This document shows positions 46,701 to 55,318 of a stretch of 64,000 nt of DNA, piece after piece. Every line of letters starts with the position of its first letter. The stretch's first letter is position 1. The translations under genes were made by a program, and so were the position numbers. The stretch is from NCBI GenBank assembly GCA_016929905.1, contig JAFGHX010000047.1, forward strand, positions 36,405-100,404, written 5' to 3'. The DNA is from Kiritimatiellia bacterium. Lineage in GTDB: Bacteria; Verrucomicrobiota; Kiritimatiellia; JAFGHX01. A model generated the notes under the pieces. The model had not been told where the DNA came from. It saw only the letters and a program-made list of their open reading frames with translations, and did no database searches.

Positions 46701-47803
46701 AGAACGAATTCTCCGGCATCGTTCTCTATTGCACGTGGACATACGCGTTGTACAGCGGCAACTGGGACTTGGTCCGGGACAATTGGAGTTTTGTTGCACA
46801 CGGGATGCCAGGCGTCCTGCCGCACCACAACTACTGGTCAATGATGGCATCCTCGGCCAGCGAAGACGACTCCACCGTCGGATTCGACATGTTGCACGCG
46901 GAGTATCCCGGCTGGATCGCACTCGCGGGTATGGCGCGAGTCTTGCGCGACGAGGACACACGGCGGCATGCGCTCTACATGGCGACGAAAAGCGCCGTTG
47001 CGCTCGCCGCGCGTTTCGAGATGGACGGGTTTCTCAAGACCCGCGCGGGCCTGCTCGATCCGAAGTTCGCGAAACCAGGCCGTACGCTGGCCTTCCACGA
47101 GAAGAAAATCCACTGGACCTCCGAGAACGACAAAACGTTCCGATACCATATCGCACTGTACGACACGGCATCCGGCACGCCGCCCGAAATGATGCTCTTT
47201 TTCGGGCAATACCCGCCGCTGCGCGAGGCGGTGATCGCGCACGAAAGGCGCGTGGGCGAGATCGTCGGCACCAAGACGCCGCTCAACATCATGAACATGT
47301 ACGCCTATCAGATGCTCGGCATGCCGTCGCCCGTGCGAAACAGCATCGCAGAGGACCTGGACGCCAATCTGCAGGCGCTCGCGCAGAAGTACCGGTCGCT
47401 CTACGGCTGGCGCGCACTGGTCCAGTGCAGCCCGATCGCCAAACAGATCGCCAGCAACGTGCCCGTCGTGCTCATCGACTGGGCGCCGTTCGCCTACGCA
47501 TGCGGCCAATACGACCCCGCAACTCGGGAAGCCCGCTTCGTGTTCACGGGCGCGGCGCCCGAAGCGTTCACGCTTTGCTTCGCCTCGCGCCTGCGCATCC
47601 GCCGCATCCTCGCCAACGGGCACGCCGTACCTGAGCGTCCCGACGGCCATGCGCCGGGCTTTCATCCCGTGCCCGGCGGCCGGACGGTTGTCGCCCTCGG
47701 CCAACAGACGCGCGTCGAGCTGCGCGTCGCGTTCGATCCCGAACCGGCCACGGACCTGCACGCCTGCTTCAGCAACACCCAACCCGCGGAGGACAGACAA
47801 TGA
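43763..47803 (+). CDS. Large secreted protein with GH2-like galactose-binding module, function unknown
   Basis: Signal peptide MNRTHVATGVLLLLIPTLSARTAE; sugar-binding-like WRRKELVLRIGAIQDFDTTYFNGQAVGSTG...NHIAVCIDALHGKGGLYQSPLCIM. RBS overlaps the stop region of the upstream gene. Confidence 0.6.
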   Translation: MNRTHVATGVLLLLIPTLSARTAEQPGPGNSPSEVSQADSILCLFQDWGHAGYDLTPSEDLSLVFQNRSRSNGTVRFTVEYKLTDSQQRTVGRGSPQMSLAPRERKTLFMEQPANLAPGRLELRYRVKTEDGGEKAGDTVALIRRVQADSPLSLRVVQWTDCMDPEGYADMIVGTEFARHIENLRQWPKKGNPDVVVVKQLPTEDTTHPPRPATQQRAAMLKRYLAEGGAVLLVGPLPSAYDAFSPLQFQGESQTSARSHPLRILAKDHPLFARWGQVERVSRSYWPAKAKPGTAILAAWDDGRPALAEWRVGKGTVMHVTCGLGKEIVRGPEPSGGDELYLRCIYALAGRTGVDVAGVLRQAAGRRHTPAPWSKLPHAREGVSKNNFGGFGWNNDEGLMAVVDVGRQTFRSMASTAATFRMEPEIERSDVLPLPTAWRFSIDPDNAGTRLRYHLPEFDDAKWREIEAGVPMESQGVHHKGRVWYRTRLTIPADWRRKELVLRIGAIQDFDTTYFNGQAVGSTGRDTPEWWAKPRTYVLPSRIVRYGADNHIAVCIDALHGKGGLYQSPLCIMPKNAQPAAKRAAVDAVDWTRKRLDLGTHTITCNDAAPGVVHDFGASRLIWLDCSSTHMAWEQQHTVKTSRADGSARTEERTVVRGNDLSANWLALWQVAKDGKVRGPLELVLTRRPARVFLRKRRVGLSFPSGAGKIVALQPLGIEAPAPQRGEAWDEELPNRAAERCRFWAKAALARPASVKEAYVVSASRVRIENLFQFEILDNDWNLTPIRVATLPPVLPLARAAGLPVEIPRDAEDLSFASKCGPLMGCIGADRILYSLPIPNHDHQGLVADASETKWQSKLERFLKMGLPLTLATSFGREGYVEDLREMIYPGPTATNLFSRKLTTLGRAAFPTMLSLPAANEVTADLIRRELFTYSRQAVEFFQEKTVLRRRTEPFTGLSYSLFGIYPARIQDGVRMFQDQNEFSGIVLYCTWTYALYSGNWDLVRDNWSFVAHGMPGVLPHHNYWSMMASSASEDDSTVGFDMLHAEYPGWIALAGMARVLRDEDTRRHALYMATKSAVALAARFEMDGFLKTRAGLLDPKFAKPGRTLAFHEKKIHWTSENDKTFRYHIALYDTASGTPPEMMLFFGQYPPLREAVIAHERRVGEIVGTKTPLNIMNMYAYQMLGMPSPVRNSIAEDLDANLQALAQKYRSLYGWRALVQCSPIAKQIASNVPVVLIDWAPFAYACGQYDPATREARFVFTGAAPEAFTLCFASRLRIRRILANGHAVPERPDGHAPGFHPVPGGRTVVALGQQTRVELRVAFDPEPATDLHACFSNTQPAEDRQ

Positions 47804-48783
47804 GAAGAGCGCTGCTGTTGATCACGGACATGGTCGCCGGACACTGGGTCGAGGGGCCGAAGGTGCCCGCCACCGGCCTGCCGCCCCCGAACGTGCACGA
47901 CTACATGAACGCCGGGCTCCTGCCCACATTCTCGAACGTGCGCGACAACGGCGTCTTCGCCTTCACGCGGAACAACCGGATCTGCAACACGCCGCACGGC
48001 ATGCGCTACCTCGCCTCCGGCTCCTACCGCGCCAAGGCCTCGCCCCTGGGCAACAAACTGAACTGGAAATTCGACGAAGTCGCGCCCATCCCCACCATCC
48101 TCGACGCCTGCAAGACAAGCCATCCCGAGGGCAAGGTGGCCGCGTTCGGGTCCGACGCCTGGATGCAGACCGGCTGGTGGAAAGCGCGCGACTGCACCAT
48201 GGGCTGGGGCTCCTACTACAGCGATTTCCTCACCTCGCAGTACGCCCTGAATTGGATGCTCAACAGCCCCGACTGGAAGATGGTCCTGCTCTATCTGGCC
48301 CAATACGACGTGACCGGCAACTGCCCCGTCTGCAAGGAGGGCGCCGCCTATATGGAAGACAAGCATCATTCGATCCAGCAGTTGGACAAGTATTTATGGA
48401 TCGTGAAGACCTTCCTCGAAGAAAAGGGCTGGTGGGACGAGACCGGCCTGTTCATCGCCTCCGACCACGGCTGCCACGTCGGCTGCGACGTCACCGTGCG
48501 GAATGCCCGCAAGAAGGGCGTGCCGGAATCGGACCTGCCCAACTACTGCGACAACCACCAGTCCCCGCATGACTGCTTCGTCTGGGACTTCGAGAAGAAT
48601 GCCGCCACCGACATCCGCTGCGACGGCTGCCGCCGCACGCTGTTCATGATCGGCGGCGGCGCGCTGCCCGCGCCGCACCGCGGCAAAATCGTCGAGCAGG
48701 CGGAAATCATCGACTTTGCCCCCACCGTCGCGGCACTGATGGATATCGAACTCGAGACGGACGGCCGGTCGATTCTGAGTTGA
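47800..48783 (+). CDS. Alkaline-phosphatase-superfamily enzyme (sulfatase/phosphodiesterase-like)
   Basis: RALLLITDMVAG metal-site start, NTPHGMRYLASGSY, ETGLFIASDHGCHVG, IIDFAPTVAALM. Overlaps the upstream gene by ATGA (47800-47803). Confidence 0.75.
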   Translation: MRRALLLITDMVAGHWVEGPKVPATGLPPPNVHDYMNAGLLPTFSNVRDNGVFAFTRNNRICNTPHGMRYLASGSYRAKASPLGNKLNWKFDEVAPIPTILDACKTSHPEGKVAAFGSDAWMQTGWWKARDCTMGWGSYYSDFLTSQYALNWMLNSPDWKMVLLYLAQYDVTGNCPVCKEGAAYMEDKHHSIQQLDKYLWIVKTFLEEKGWWDETGLFIASDHGCHVGCDVTVRNARKKGVPESDLPNYCDNHQSPHDCFVWDFEKNAATDIRCDGCRRTLFMIGGGALPAPHRGKIVEQAEIIDFAPTVAALMDIELETDGRSILS

Positions 48784-48828
48784 ACATTCTCGCCGCTGCC
48801 AATGTCAGGATCTGTTGGACGTCCGACA

Positions 48829-49042
48829 CTAGCCTGATCTATTCATGAACTTCGTCGTAGCCTGTCCGCCGTAGCCTTGGCGAAGGCGGAAGGGCGCGGA
48901 GATGGCGGCAGATCAAGGGGCGCGTGCCGGCGGCCAGGCGAAGGCGTGTCGAGACACGTCTGGGTCGGCCGCCGGCACGGAACCCTTTAGATGCCGCCAC
49001 ATCCGCGCCCGCAGCAGATGGCTCATGAGTAGATCACGCTAG
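48829..49042. mobile_element. 214-bp palindromic, MITE-like element with CTAG ends
   Basis: Ends CTAGCCTGATCTATTCATGA (48829-48848) and TCATGAGTAGATCACGCTAG (49023-49042) match as inverted repeats at 18/20. Internal arms GTGCCGGCGGCC/GGCCGCCGGCAC and CGTGTC-GA-GACACG. Confidence 0.75.
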
Positions 49043-49803
49043 TACCGCGTGATATTCAACCACGGGTTGTTGGTCCAGACCTCCCCGACGGCCCGCCACT
49101 CCGGACCAAACCAGTTGGTCGTCTGCACCGCGATGCCGGACCCCGACACGACATTGGCGACGACCAGGCTGTTGGTTGCCTCGGCGGCCATATTGAGCCC
49201 GGCCGACCAACTGCCCAGTGCGCTGTTATCCTTCACCACGCACTCCTCGCCGGCCACGTAGACGGCGTATCGGCCGCCGTCCGTGAGGACGTTGCCGGTC
49301 GCCACGCTGTTCGCATCGATCGAAATGCCGTCACTCTCGATGCCGTACAGACGGCACGCGCGCACGACGCAGGTCCGCCCCGCCTTGATGCCGTTGTAGC
49401 ATTCGGTCAGGGTCATCCGCTCAATCAGGTTCCCGTAGCCGAACGCCCCGATCGCGTAGTAGGATGTCGTCCCCCACCTGCGCAGCGTGCCGTTGCGGAC
49501 GGTCAGGTTCGTATACGTGTCCGGCTGATAGATGCCGTAAGTGTACTGGTTCGCGCTCGTCCGCCGGTAGGTGAAGCCGTTCAGGTCGATCGTGACGTCG
49601 TTCGCATTCACGGTTAGCGCCGCGAATCCGCCCTCATTGGTATAATCCACATTCTCCGTGAAAACGTAGCTGCCCGGCTCGCTGATCGTGTAGCCCGGCG
49701 TGAAGTCCGCCTGCGATATCTCCCGCCGGCCGTCCCCGGCCAGACTGTTGCAGACCGCCGGCAACACGCCGATCAGCCCGACAGCGATTGACAACGTGCG
49801 CAT
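49039..49803 (-). CDS. Secreted beta-helix repeat protein, paralogous in layout to 28226..29239
   Basis: FTPGYTISEPGSYVFTENVDYTNEGGFAALTVNANDVTIDLNGFTY...LTVRNGTLRRWG; ends NNPWLNITRY. Confidence 0.8.
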   Translation of the reverse strand: MRTLSIAVGLIGVLPAVCNSLAGDGRREISQADFTPGYTISEPGSYVFTENVDYTNEGGFAALTVNANDVTIDLNGFTYRRTSANQYTYGIYQPDTYTNLTVRNGTLRRWGTTSYYAIGAFGYGNLIERMTLTECYNGIKAGRTCVVRACRLYGIESDGISIDANSVATGNVLTDGGRYAVYVAGEECVVKDNSALGSWSAGLNMAAEATNSLVVANVVSGSGIAVQTTNWFGPEWRAVGEVWTNNPWLNITRY

Positions 49804-49859
49804 CCTCCGCCCCCTCTCTGTTCGACGTCCGCGCTCCCCCCCCAGCCGGCCTGATGCGC

Positions 49860-49888
49860 AGCCTACACCACAGGCGACGGACAGTCAA
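49860..49888 (-). promoter_or_regulatory. Sigma70-like promoter of beta-helix gene 49039..49803
   Basis: Reverse strand TTGACT, N17, TAGGCT. Confidence 0.45.
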
Positions 49889-50020
49889 GCCGCACGGTCA
49901 ACGGCCGGCAAATAGCCCCGTACGGGGCACCTTCCGCTTCCCCCACCCGCCGCGGTCTGCTATCATCATGCAGCAGAATTCGCTCCAGCTCGGAACGGAG
50001 GCGTAAGGAGGAACCGCACA

Positions 50021-50470
50021 GTGAAGCTCCGGCACGACATGCTCACGCACGGCGTCTACGTGGTGGCCGCACAGCACCACGGCAAGCAAGGCTGTCTCGC
50101 GCTCGCCTGGGCGACGCAGACGGCGAAAGACCACATCCTCATCGGCATCGGGCAGCAAAGCGCGACCCGCGAACTGATCCTGGCGTCCAAAGCGTTCGGG
50201 CTCAGCCTGCTGCGCGAGGACCAGTTGGACCTCGCCCGCCGGCTCGGCGCCGGCTCCAGCCGCAAGCAGAACAAGCTGCGCACGCTCGCGTACCACACGA
50301 AAGACACCGGTTCCCCCCTGCTCGACGATTGCGCCGCCGCCTTCGACTGCCGCGTGGAGGCCGTCTATCCGCAGGGCACCACGCGCCTGATCCTCGGCCG
50401 CATCGTCGTCGCCGAATTGCCGGAGGAGGCGTACAGACCGCTGCTGTACCGAGAGGAAGACTACGCGTAG
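50021..50470 (+). CDS. Flavin reductase-like domain protein
   Basis: MLTHGVYVVAAQHHGKQGCLALAWATQTAKDHILIGIGQQSATRELILASKAFGLSLLREDQ; GTG start with AAGGAGG upstream. Confidence 0.75.
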   Translation: MKLRHDMLTHGVYVVAAQHHGKQGCLALAWATQTAKDHILIGIGQQSATRELILASKAFGLSLLREDQLDLARRLGAGSSRKQNKLRTLAYHTKDTGSPLLDDCAAAFDCRVEAVYPQGTTRLILGRIVVAELPEEAYRPLLYREEDYA

Positions 50471-50523
50471 GGCAGGCGCGGTCGCCCCCGCAGACAGGCG
50501 AACGCGGATTGAGGAGCGCGCGG

Positions 50524-52221
50524 ATGAGCGCCCAGCATGACAACCGCAAGCGCCAAGCCGACGAACTCAAGCGCGCCCGGCAGGAGATCGCCCGGCTCGA
50601 GCAACGCATTCGCGAACTGCAGGACGTCGAGGACCGGAAATACCGGCAACTGGTCGAAACCCTCGACGACGTCGTCTATGCCGTCGACACCGAAGGCCGA
50701 ATCACCTTCGTCAGCGCCGGCGTGAAGCAGTTCGGGTTCGAACCGGACAAGATCGTCGGCCGCTCGCTCGAAGCGTTCGTGTTCCCCGACGATCTGGCGA
50801 TGGTGCAGCGCGACCTCGCGATCACGCTGACGACCGGCGCCGCCACGCGCACGCTCTGGCGCGGCGTCGACAAAGGCGGGAAGATCCGCTTCGTGCACGA
50901 CAGCTGCTCGCCGGTTCGCGACGACGCGGGCCGGATCGTCGGCGCACAGGGCATACTGCGCGATGTGACCCGGGAGCAGGAAGCCCGGACGGCCCTGCAG
51001 AAGAGCGAAGAAGCGCTTTCCCGCAGCGAGGAGGCCCTGCGCCGAAGCGAAGAACGGTACCGGCTGCTGTTCGAGAACGCGCCCTCCACGCTGTGGGAGT
51101 TCGACGCTTCGGGCCTCCGGCAATTCGTGGAAGAACTCCGCGCCCAGGGCCATGACCCCGCCGCGTATCTGAAGGAGCACCCAAATCTCGTCGCACGCGC
51201 CGTCGGAACGGTGAAGCTCATCGACGTCAATCAGGCCGGCCTGCACCTGTTCCGCGCCGGCGCCAGGGACGATATCCTCAACAACGTCGAAAAGATTCTG
51301 CTACACGACGCCGCCGCGCGATTCACCGACCATGTCGCCGCACTCGTGGCCGGGCGTACCCTATGCGAAATGGAGTCTCAGCTCCATGACCTGGAGGGCA
51401 ATGCGCTCGATCTGTTCATCCGCTGGCAGTTCGCGCCCGGTCATGAACAGACATGGGACAAGATCCTGGTCTCGATGCTCGATATCACGAAACGCAAGAG
51501 GGCGGAACGTGCCCTCGAACGGGCGACGAAGGATCTCATCGAAGCCGAGAAATGGGCGGCCATCGGCCAGATGGCATCCGGCATCAGCCACGAAATCAAC
51601 CAGCCGCTCACCGCCATGCAGGCCTACACCGACAACACGTTCGCCTTTCTGGAGCAGGGCAAGCTCGATGACGTCCGCTCGAACCTGACGCTCACCCGCG
51701 AGCTGCTCCAGCGCGCCAGCGAGATCACCAGGCAGCTCAAGATGCTCACGCTCGGCGGATCCTGTGAAGAGGAGCCGGTCTGCCTGCAGACAGCCGTGAA
51801 CAACACGCTCGCCTTCCTCGCCGCACGCGCCAGAGCCCAGGGCGTCGCCATGACGCACCGGATGCCGCCCGACGCCCTCACGGTGCGCGCCAACCTCTTC
51901 CGCCTCGAACAAGTCCTCATGAACCTCACCGCCAACGCGTTCGACGCCATGCGGCGTTCCGCCACGCGCGAGCTGCACGTCTCGCTCGCCGCCGAAGGCG
52001 GAATCGCCGTCCTGACCGTGCGCGACAGCGGGCCCGGAATCCCCGACCAGCACCTCCAGGCCGTCTTCGACCCCTTCTTCACCACCAAGAAGGACGGCGG
52101 CGGTATGGGGCTCGGACTCTCCGTCTCCCTGCGCATCATCCGCGACTACGGCGGCAACATCGAGGCGGCCAACCATCCTGACGGCGGCGCCGTCTTCACC
52201 GTCAGGCTGCCCGTGGCTTAA
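50524..52221 (+). CDS. PAS-domain sensor histidine kinase (soluble)
   Basis: PAS: YRQLVETLDDVVYAVDTEGRITFVSAGVKQFGFEPDKIVGRS. H-box: WAAIGQMASGISHEINQPLTAM. HATPase: LMNLTANAFDAM, DSGPGIP, GGGMGLGLSVSLRIIRDYGGNIEAAN. Confidence 0.95.
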   Translation: MSAQHDNRKRQADELKRARQEIARLEQRIRELQDVEDRKYRQLVETLDDVVYAVDTEGRITFVSAGVKQFGFEPDKIVGRSLEAFVFPDDLAMVQRDLAITLTTGAATRTLWRGVDKGGKIRFVHDSCSPVRDDAGRIVGAQGILRDVTREQEARTALQKSEEALSRSEEALRRSEERYRLLFENAPSTLWEFDASGLRQFVEELRAQGHDPAAYLKEHPNLVARAVGTVKLIDVNQAGLHLFRAGARDDILNNVEKILLHDAAARFTDHVAALVAGRTLCEMESQLHDLEGNALDLFIRWQFAPGHEQTWDKILVSMLDITKRKRAERALERATKDLIEAEKWAAIGQMASGISHEINQPLTAMQAYTDNTFAFLEQGKLDDVRSNLTLTRELLQRASEITRQLKMLTLGGSCEEEPVCLQTAVNNTLAFLAARARAQGVAMTHRMPPDALTVRANLFRLEQVLMNLTANAFDAMRRSATRELHVSLAAEGGIAVLTVRDSGPGIPDQHLQAVFDPFFTTKKDGGGMGLGLSVSLRIIRDYGGNIEAANHPDGGAVFTVRLPVA

Positions 52222-52228
52222 CGCGTCG

Positions 52229-52257
52229 TTGACAGGCCACCTGTTATGCCTTACCCT
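52229..52257 (+). promoter_or_regulatory. Sigma70-like promoter upstream of the sigma54-type activator
   Basis: TTGACA (52229-52234), N17, TACCCT (52252-52257). TTAGGCCTAA palindrome follows at 52264-52273. Confidence 0.5.
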
Positions 52258-52342
52258 CTGGCCTTAGGCCTAAAGACAGTACCCGCCGTAACATAGGCGT
52301 AACAGGCCCGTCACGAACCGGTAACAGAGGGGCAGGACCGAT

Positions 52343-54661
52343 ATGGGAAGAAGAGCCGTGACCGAAACGGAGTTCGCCGACGCCGCCGTCAGACACGATT
52401 TCGCGCGGACCAAGGAACTGCTCGACGCCATCCCGCCGGATGCGCCGCTGTACGGGCCGGCACGAGCGATCTGGCTGTATTTCGAGGTGCGGGAGAACCG
52501 CCGGACCATGGACGAGTTGCAGGAGGCGGTCCGGGTGGCGCTGGAGACACCGCCCGAAGACCTGGAACTCTTCCTTCTCGCTCTGACGGTCGCGGCCAAG
52601 AGCGCGATACTCGCCAATCAGATCGACGAGGCGCAGCGCATTATCGGGCAGACAAAAGAACTCTCGCGGCACAATGTCCGCGTCGATTTCGTCTTCCGAA
52701 TCCGCGCCGTGGAACTGGCCATCGCGGAGGTGCTCGACCGTTCGCGCGAACAGCTCCAAGCGATCGATAAGGCGCTCGCCCTCTGCGTCGGGCGCGCCTT
52801 GCCCGACTGGTTCGTGTGGAAGGCCAGGCGCATCCGGTGGGCCGTCAAGAACGAGGATTTCGAGATGGCCGAGCGCCATATCGCGGAGTACGAAACGCGC
52901 AAGCGCGGCGCCACGGCGGAGACGAACAGATGGCTGGCATGGCTCAAGGCGTTCCTGTGCTGCCTGACGGGCGAGATCGAGGAAGGGCTCCGCATCTGGG
53001 ACGGCGCGCCGTGGACCGATCCGGGCGAAGTCCGCTTCCACTTCTGCTGGAAACCGCGCGTGCAGCTCCTGGCCAAGGCGGGCCGGACGCAGGAGGCGGA
53101 AGCGCTCATCGACCGGATCGAGAACCACTTCCACGGCGCGCTGCTGGAAGGCGAGATACTTCCGCCGGAATTCGACAACTACCGCGCCCGTATCGCGCTG
53201 GCCAAACGCGATCTGGACGGCATGCGCCGGTATATCCTCAAGATCCTGTCGGGTGACACGGCCCCGTTCCGCGTCGAGCACGACAAACTGCTGTTGCTGC
53301 TGGTTCAGCACGCGCTGGGCACGGGCAATCCACGCGCCGCCCGTGTGGTCTTGCGGCGGCTCGATCCGGACGAGACGGCCTATCGCTATGCGGCCGAGTG
53401 GGCGCGGCTCTACCTGCTGGAAGGCAACGAGCGGCGCGCGGCGAGCCATTTCGCGAAGATCCTCGAGAAGAACCGGCCGCGGCTGGCGGAAGACAAGGTG
53501 CGCTGGGCCTACGAATTGGCGCCGCACCAGGTGGGACGCCTGTTCATGCTCTCGGCCAAGGCCGCGCGGGAGGGCGCCGAAGCCGTCGCGCCCGTCGAGA
53601 TCCACACGCCGCCGGCAGACCCGGACGCCGTGGTCTTCGTCGGCCGCTCAGCCGCAGCCGACGACGTGCTGGCCAGCGTCGAGAAATACGCGGCCGTGCG
53701 CACCTCCGTCCTGATCACCGGAGAAACCGGCACGGGCAAGGAAGTCGTCGCCAGGCTCCTGCACCGGCGCAGCCCCTGGGCGGCGGAACCGTTCATTCCG
53801 GTCAACTGCGCCGCGTTCTCCGAGACCCTGATCGAGTCGGAGCTTTTCGGGCACGTCAAGGGCGCGTTCACCGGCGCCGTCAAGGCGCACGACGGGCTCT
53901 TCGTCGCCGCCGGGCAGGGCACCCTCCTGCTCGACGAAATACACACCATGCCCACCCGGCTCCAGGCCATGCTGCTGCGCGTGCTCGAAAACGGCGAGGT
54001 GCGCCCGGCCGGCGGCACGAAGATCCGCCGTGTCCAGGCCCGCGTCATTGCCACCACCAACGAATCCCTGGAAGAGGCCGTGAAGAGCAAGGCGTTCCGC
54101 AAGGACCTCTACTACCGGCTCGCACGACTCCACATCCACATCCCGCCCCTGCGCGAACGGGAGGAAGACGTCCCGCTGCTCGCCCGCTACTTCCTGCGCG
54201 GCTTCTTCGAGGCCTTTGATGTCGTGCTCGGCGAAGACCTCGTCGCCGCCCTGCAGGCCTACGCCTGGCCGGGCAACGTCCGCCAGCTCCGCAACGAAAT
54301 CGAACGTATCGCGCTGGTCGCCGGCGAGAGCCGTATCCTCGGCGCCGGCCTCTTCCGGCCTGTGGCAACGGACCCGGACGCCGCGCACACGGCCGGCGCT
54401 GCCGAAGACGGCGGCCCGGATCCCACGCCCCCGCAGCGCCCCCCTGAACCGGCGGGCCGGCTGCGCACGTTCGAACGCCGGCAGCGCCTGCGCGAACTGT
54501 TCGAGCAGCGCCCGCGCCTCACGCGCGCCGAGGTCGTCGAACGCCTGCACTGCGCGCCCGATACCGCCACCCGCGACCTCAAAGCCCTGGAGCGCGACGG
54601 GCTCATCCGCCGCGTCGAGACCTCCGCCCACCTGCGCACCTCGTACTTCGAGAAATGCTGA
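52343..54661 (+). CDS. Sigma54-interacting AAA+ activator with TPR-like N-terminus and DeoR-type wHTH C-terminus
   Basis: Walker A GETGTGKE; ESELFGHVKGAFTGAVKAHDGLF (GAFTGA loop); GTLLLDEIHTM; YYRLARLHIHIPPLREREEDVPLLA. C-term RRQRLRELFEQRPRLTRAEVVERLHCAPDTATRDLKALERDGLIRRV. N-term ~390 aa helical repeats, no receiver domain. Confidence 0.93.
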   Translation: MGRRAVTETEFADAAVRHDFARTKELLDAIPPDAPLYGPARAIWLYFEVRENRRTMDELQEAVRVALETPPEDLELFLLALTVAAKSAILANQIDEAQRIIGQTKELSRHNVRVDFVFRIRAVELAIAEVLDRSREQLQAIDKALALCVGRALPDWFVWKARRIRWAVKNEDFEMAERHIAEYETRKRGATAETNRWLAWLKAFLCCLTGEIEEGLRIWDGAPWTDPGEVRFHFCWKPRVQLLAKAGRTQEAEALIDRIENHFHGALLEGEILPPEFDNYRARIALAKRDLDGMRRYILKILSGDTAPFRVEHDKLLLLLVQHALGTGNPRAARVVLRRLDPDETAYRYAAEWARLYLLEGNERRAASHFAKILEKNRPRLAEDKVRWAYELAPHQVGRLFMLSAKAAREGAEAVAPVEIHTPPADPDAVVFVGRSAAADDVLASVEKYAAVRTSVLITGETGTGKEVVARLLHRRSPWAAEPFIPVNCAAFSETLIESELFGHVKGAFTGAVKAHDGLFVAAGQGTLLLDEIHTMPTRLQAMLLRVLENGEVRPAGGTKIRRVQARVIATTNESLEEAVKSKAFRKDLYYRLARLHIHIPPLREREEDVPLLARYFLRGFFEAFDVVLGEDLVAALQAYAWPGNVRQLRNEIERIALVAGESRILGAGLFRPVATDPDAAHTAGAAEDGGPDPTPPQRPPEPAGRLRTFERRQRLRELFEQRPRLTRAEVVERLHCAPDTATRDLKALERDGLIRRVETSAHLRTSYFEKC

Positions 54662-54703
54662 GCCCGACAGGTGCGAACGGGCCCCGGTTAGCCGTTTCCG
54701 GTT

Positions 54704-55291
54704 TCACACCAGCCGCCCCTCCACGCGCACGCTCTTGATGCGCGCCTGCGCGCGGAGCAGAAGGTTCACCACCTCGAACGCATGCTTGTCCAGCCGTTGC
54801 GCAATCTGCTCGGCCGTGAGCCCCTCATCGTGCCGCCACGTCACCACCAGCCGCTCGTCGTCCGGCAGCGCAACAAACACCTCCAGAAACGCATCGAAAT
54901 CACCCGCGGCGTCCCGCCCCCACTCCACCCGGCCCGCCGCCACAGCGCCCCGCATCGAACAGCCGGGCCCCGTGCTCAGCCGCCGCGTCATCAACCCGCC
55001 CCGCCATTCCCACTCCCGGCAATGCCGCGCGGCTATCGCGTAGAGCCAGCGGTAGAAAGCCGCACCCTCACGGCCCGACAACGATTCACGCGCCTCGCGG
55101 AAGATCGCCTCCGTCACGCAACGCGCCGCGGGCGCCCGGCGCAGCCGCGCATAGACAAACGCGTAGACCGCATGCGCGTAACGCTTCTGGAGGCAGTCGA
55201 AGGCGTGCGACATGCCGGCAGCCGCACGTTCGACGTACACGGCGTCCGGGAGAACCGCTGCTTCCGCTCGGTCTGTCTCGAGTGTCTTCAT
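54704..55291 (-). CDS. ECF-type RNA polymerase sigma factor
   Basis: Region 2-like AFDCLQKRYAHAVYAFVYARL; region 4-like LPDDERLVVTWRHDEGLTAEQIAQRLDKHAFEVVNLLLRAQARIK. Confidence 0.82.
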   Translation of the reverse strand: MKTLETDRAEAAVLPDAVYVERAAAGMSHAFDCLQKRYAHAVYAFVYARLRRAPAARCVTEAIFREARESLSGREGAAFYRWLYAIAARHCREWEWRGGLMTRRLSTGPGCSMRGAVAAGRVEWGRDAAGDFDAFLEVFVALPDDERLVVTWRHDEGLTAEQIAQRLDKHAFEVVNLLLRAQARIKSVRVEGRLV

Positions 55292-55318
55292 GATGGCGCC
55301 CTTTCCATGGTCAGCCGT

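Noticed and set aside
48829-49042. tRNA or riboswitch explanation for the strong hairpin
   Set aside because: No anticodon/T-loop signature or known aptamer motif recognised; a repeat element fits better because the end recurs at 36857.
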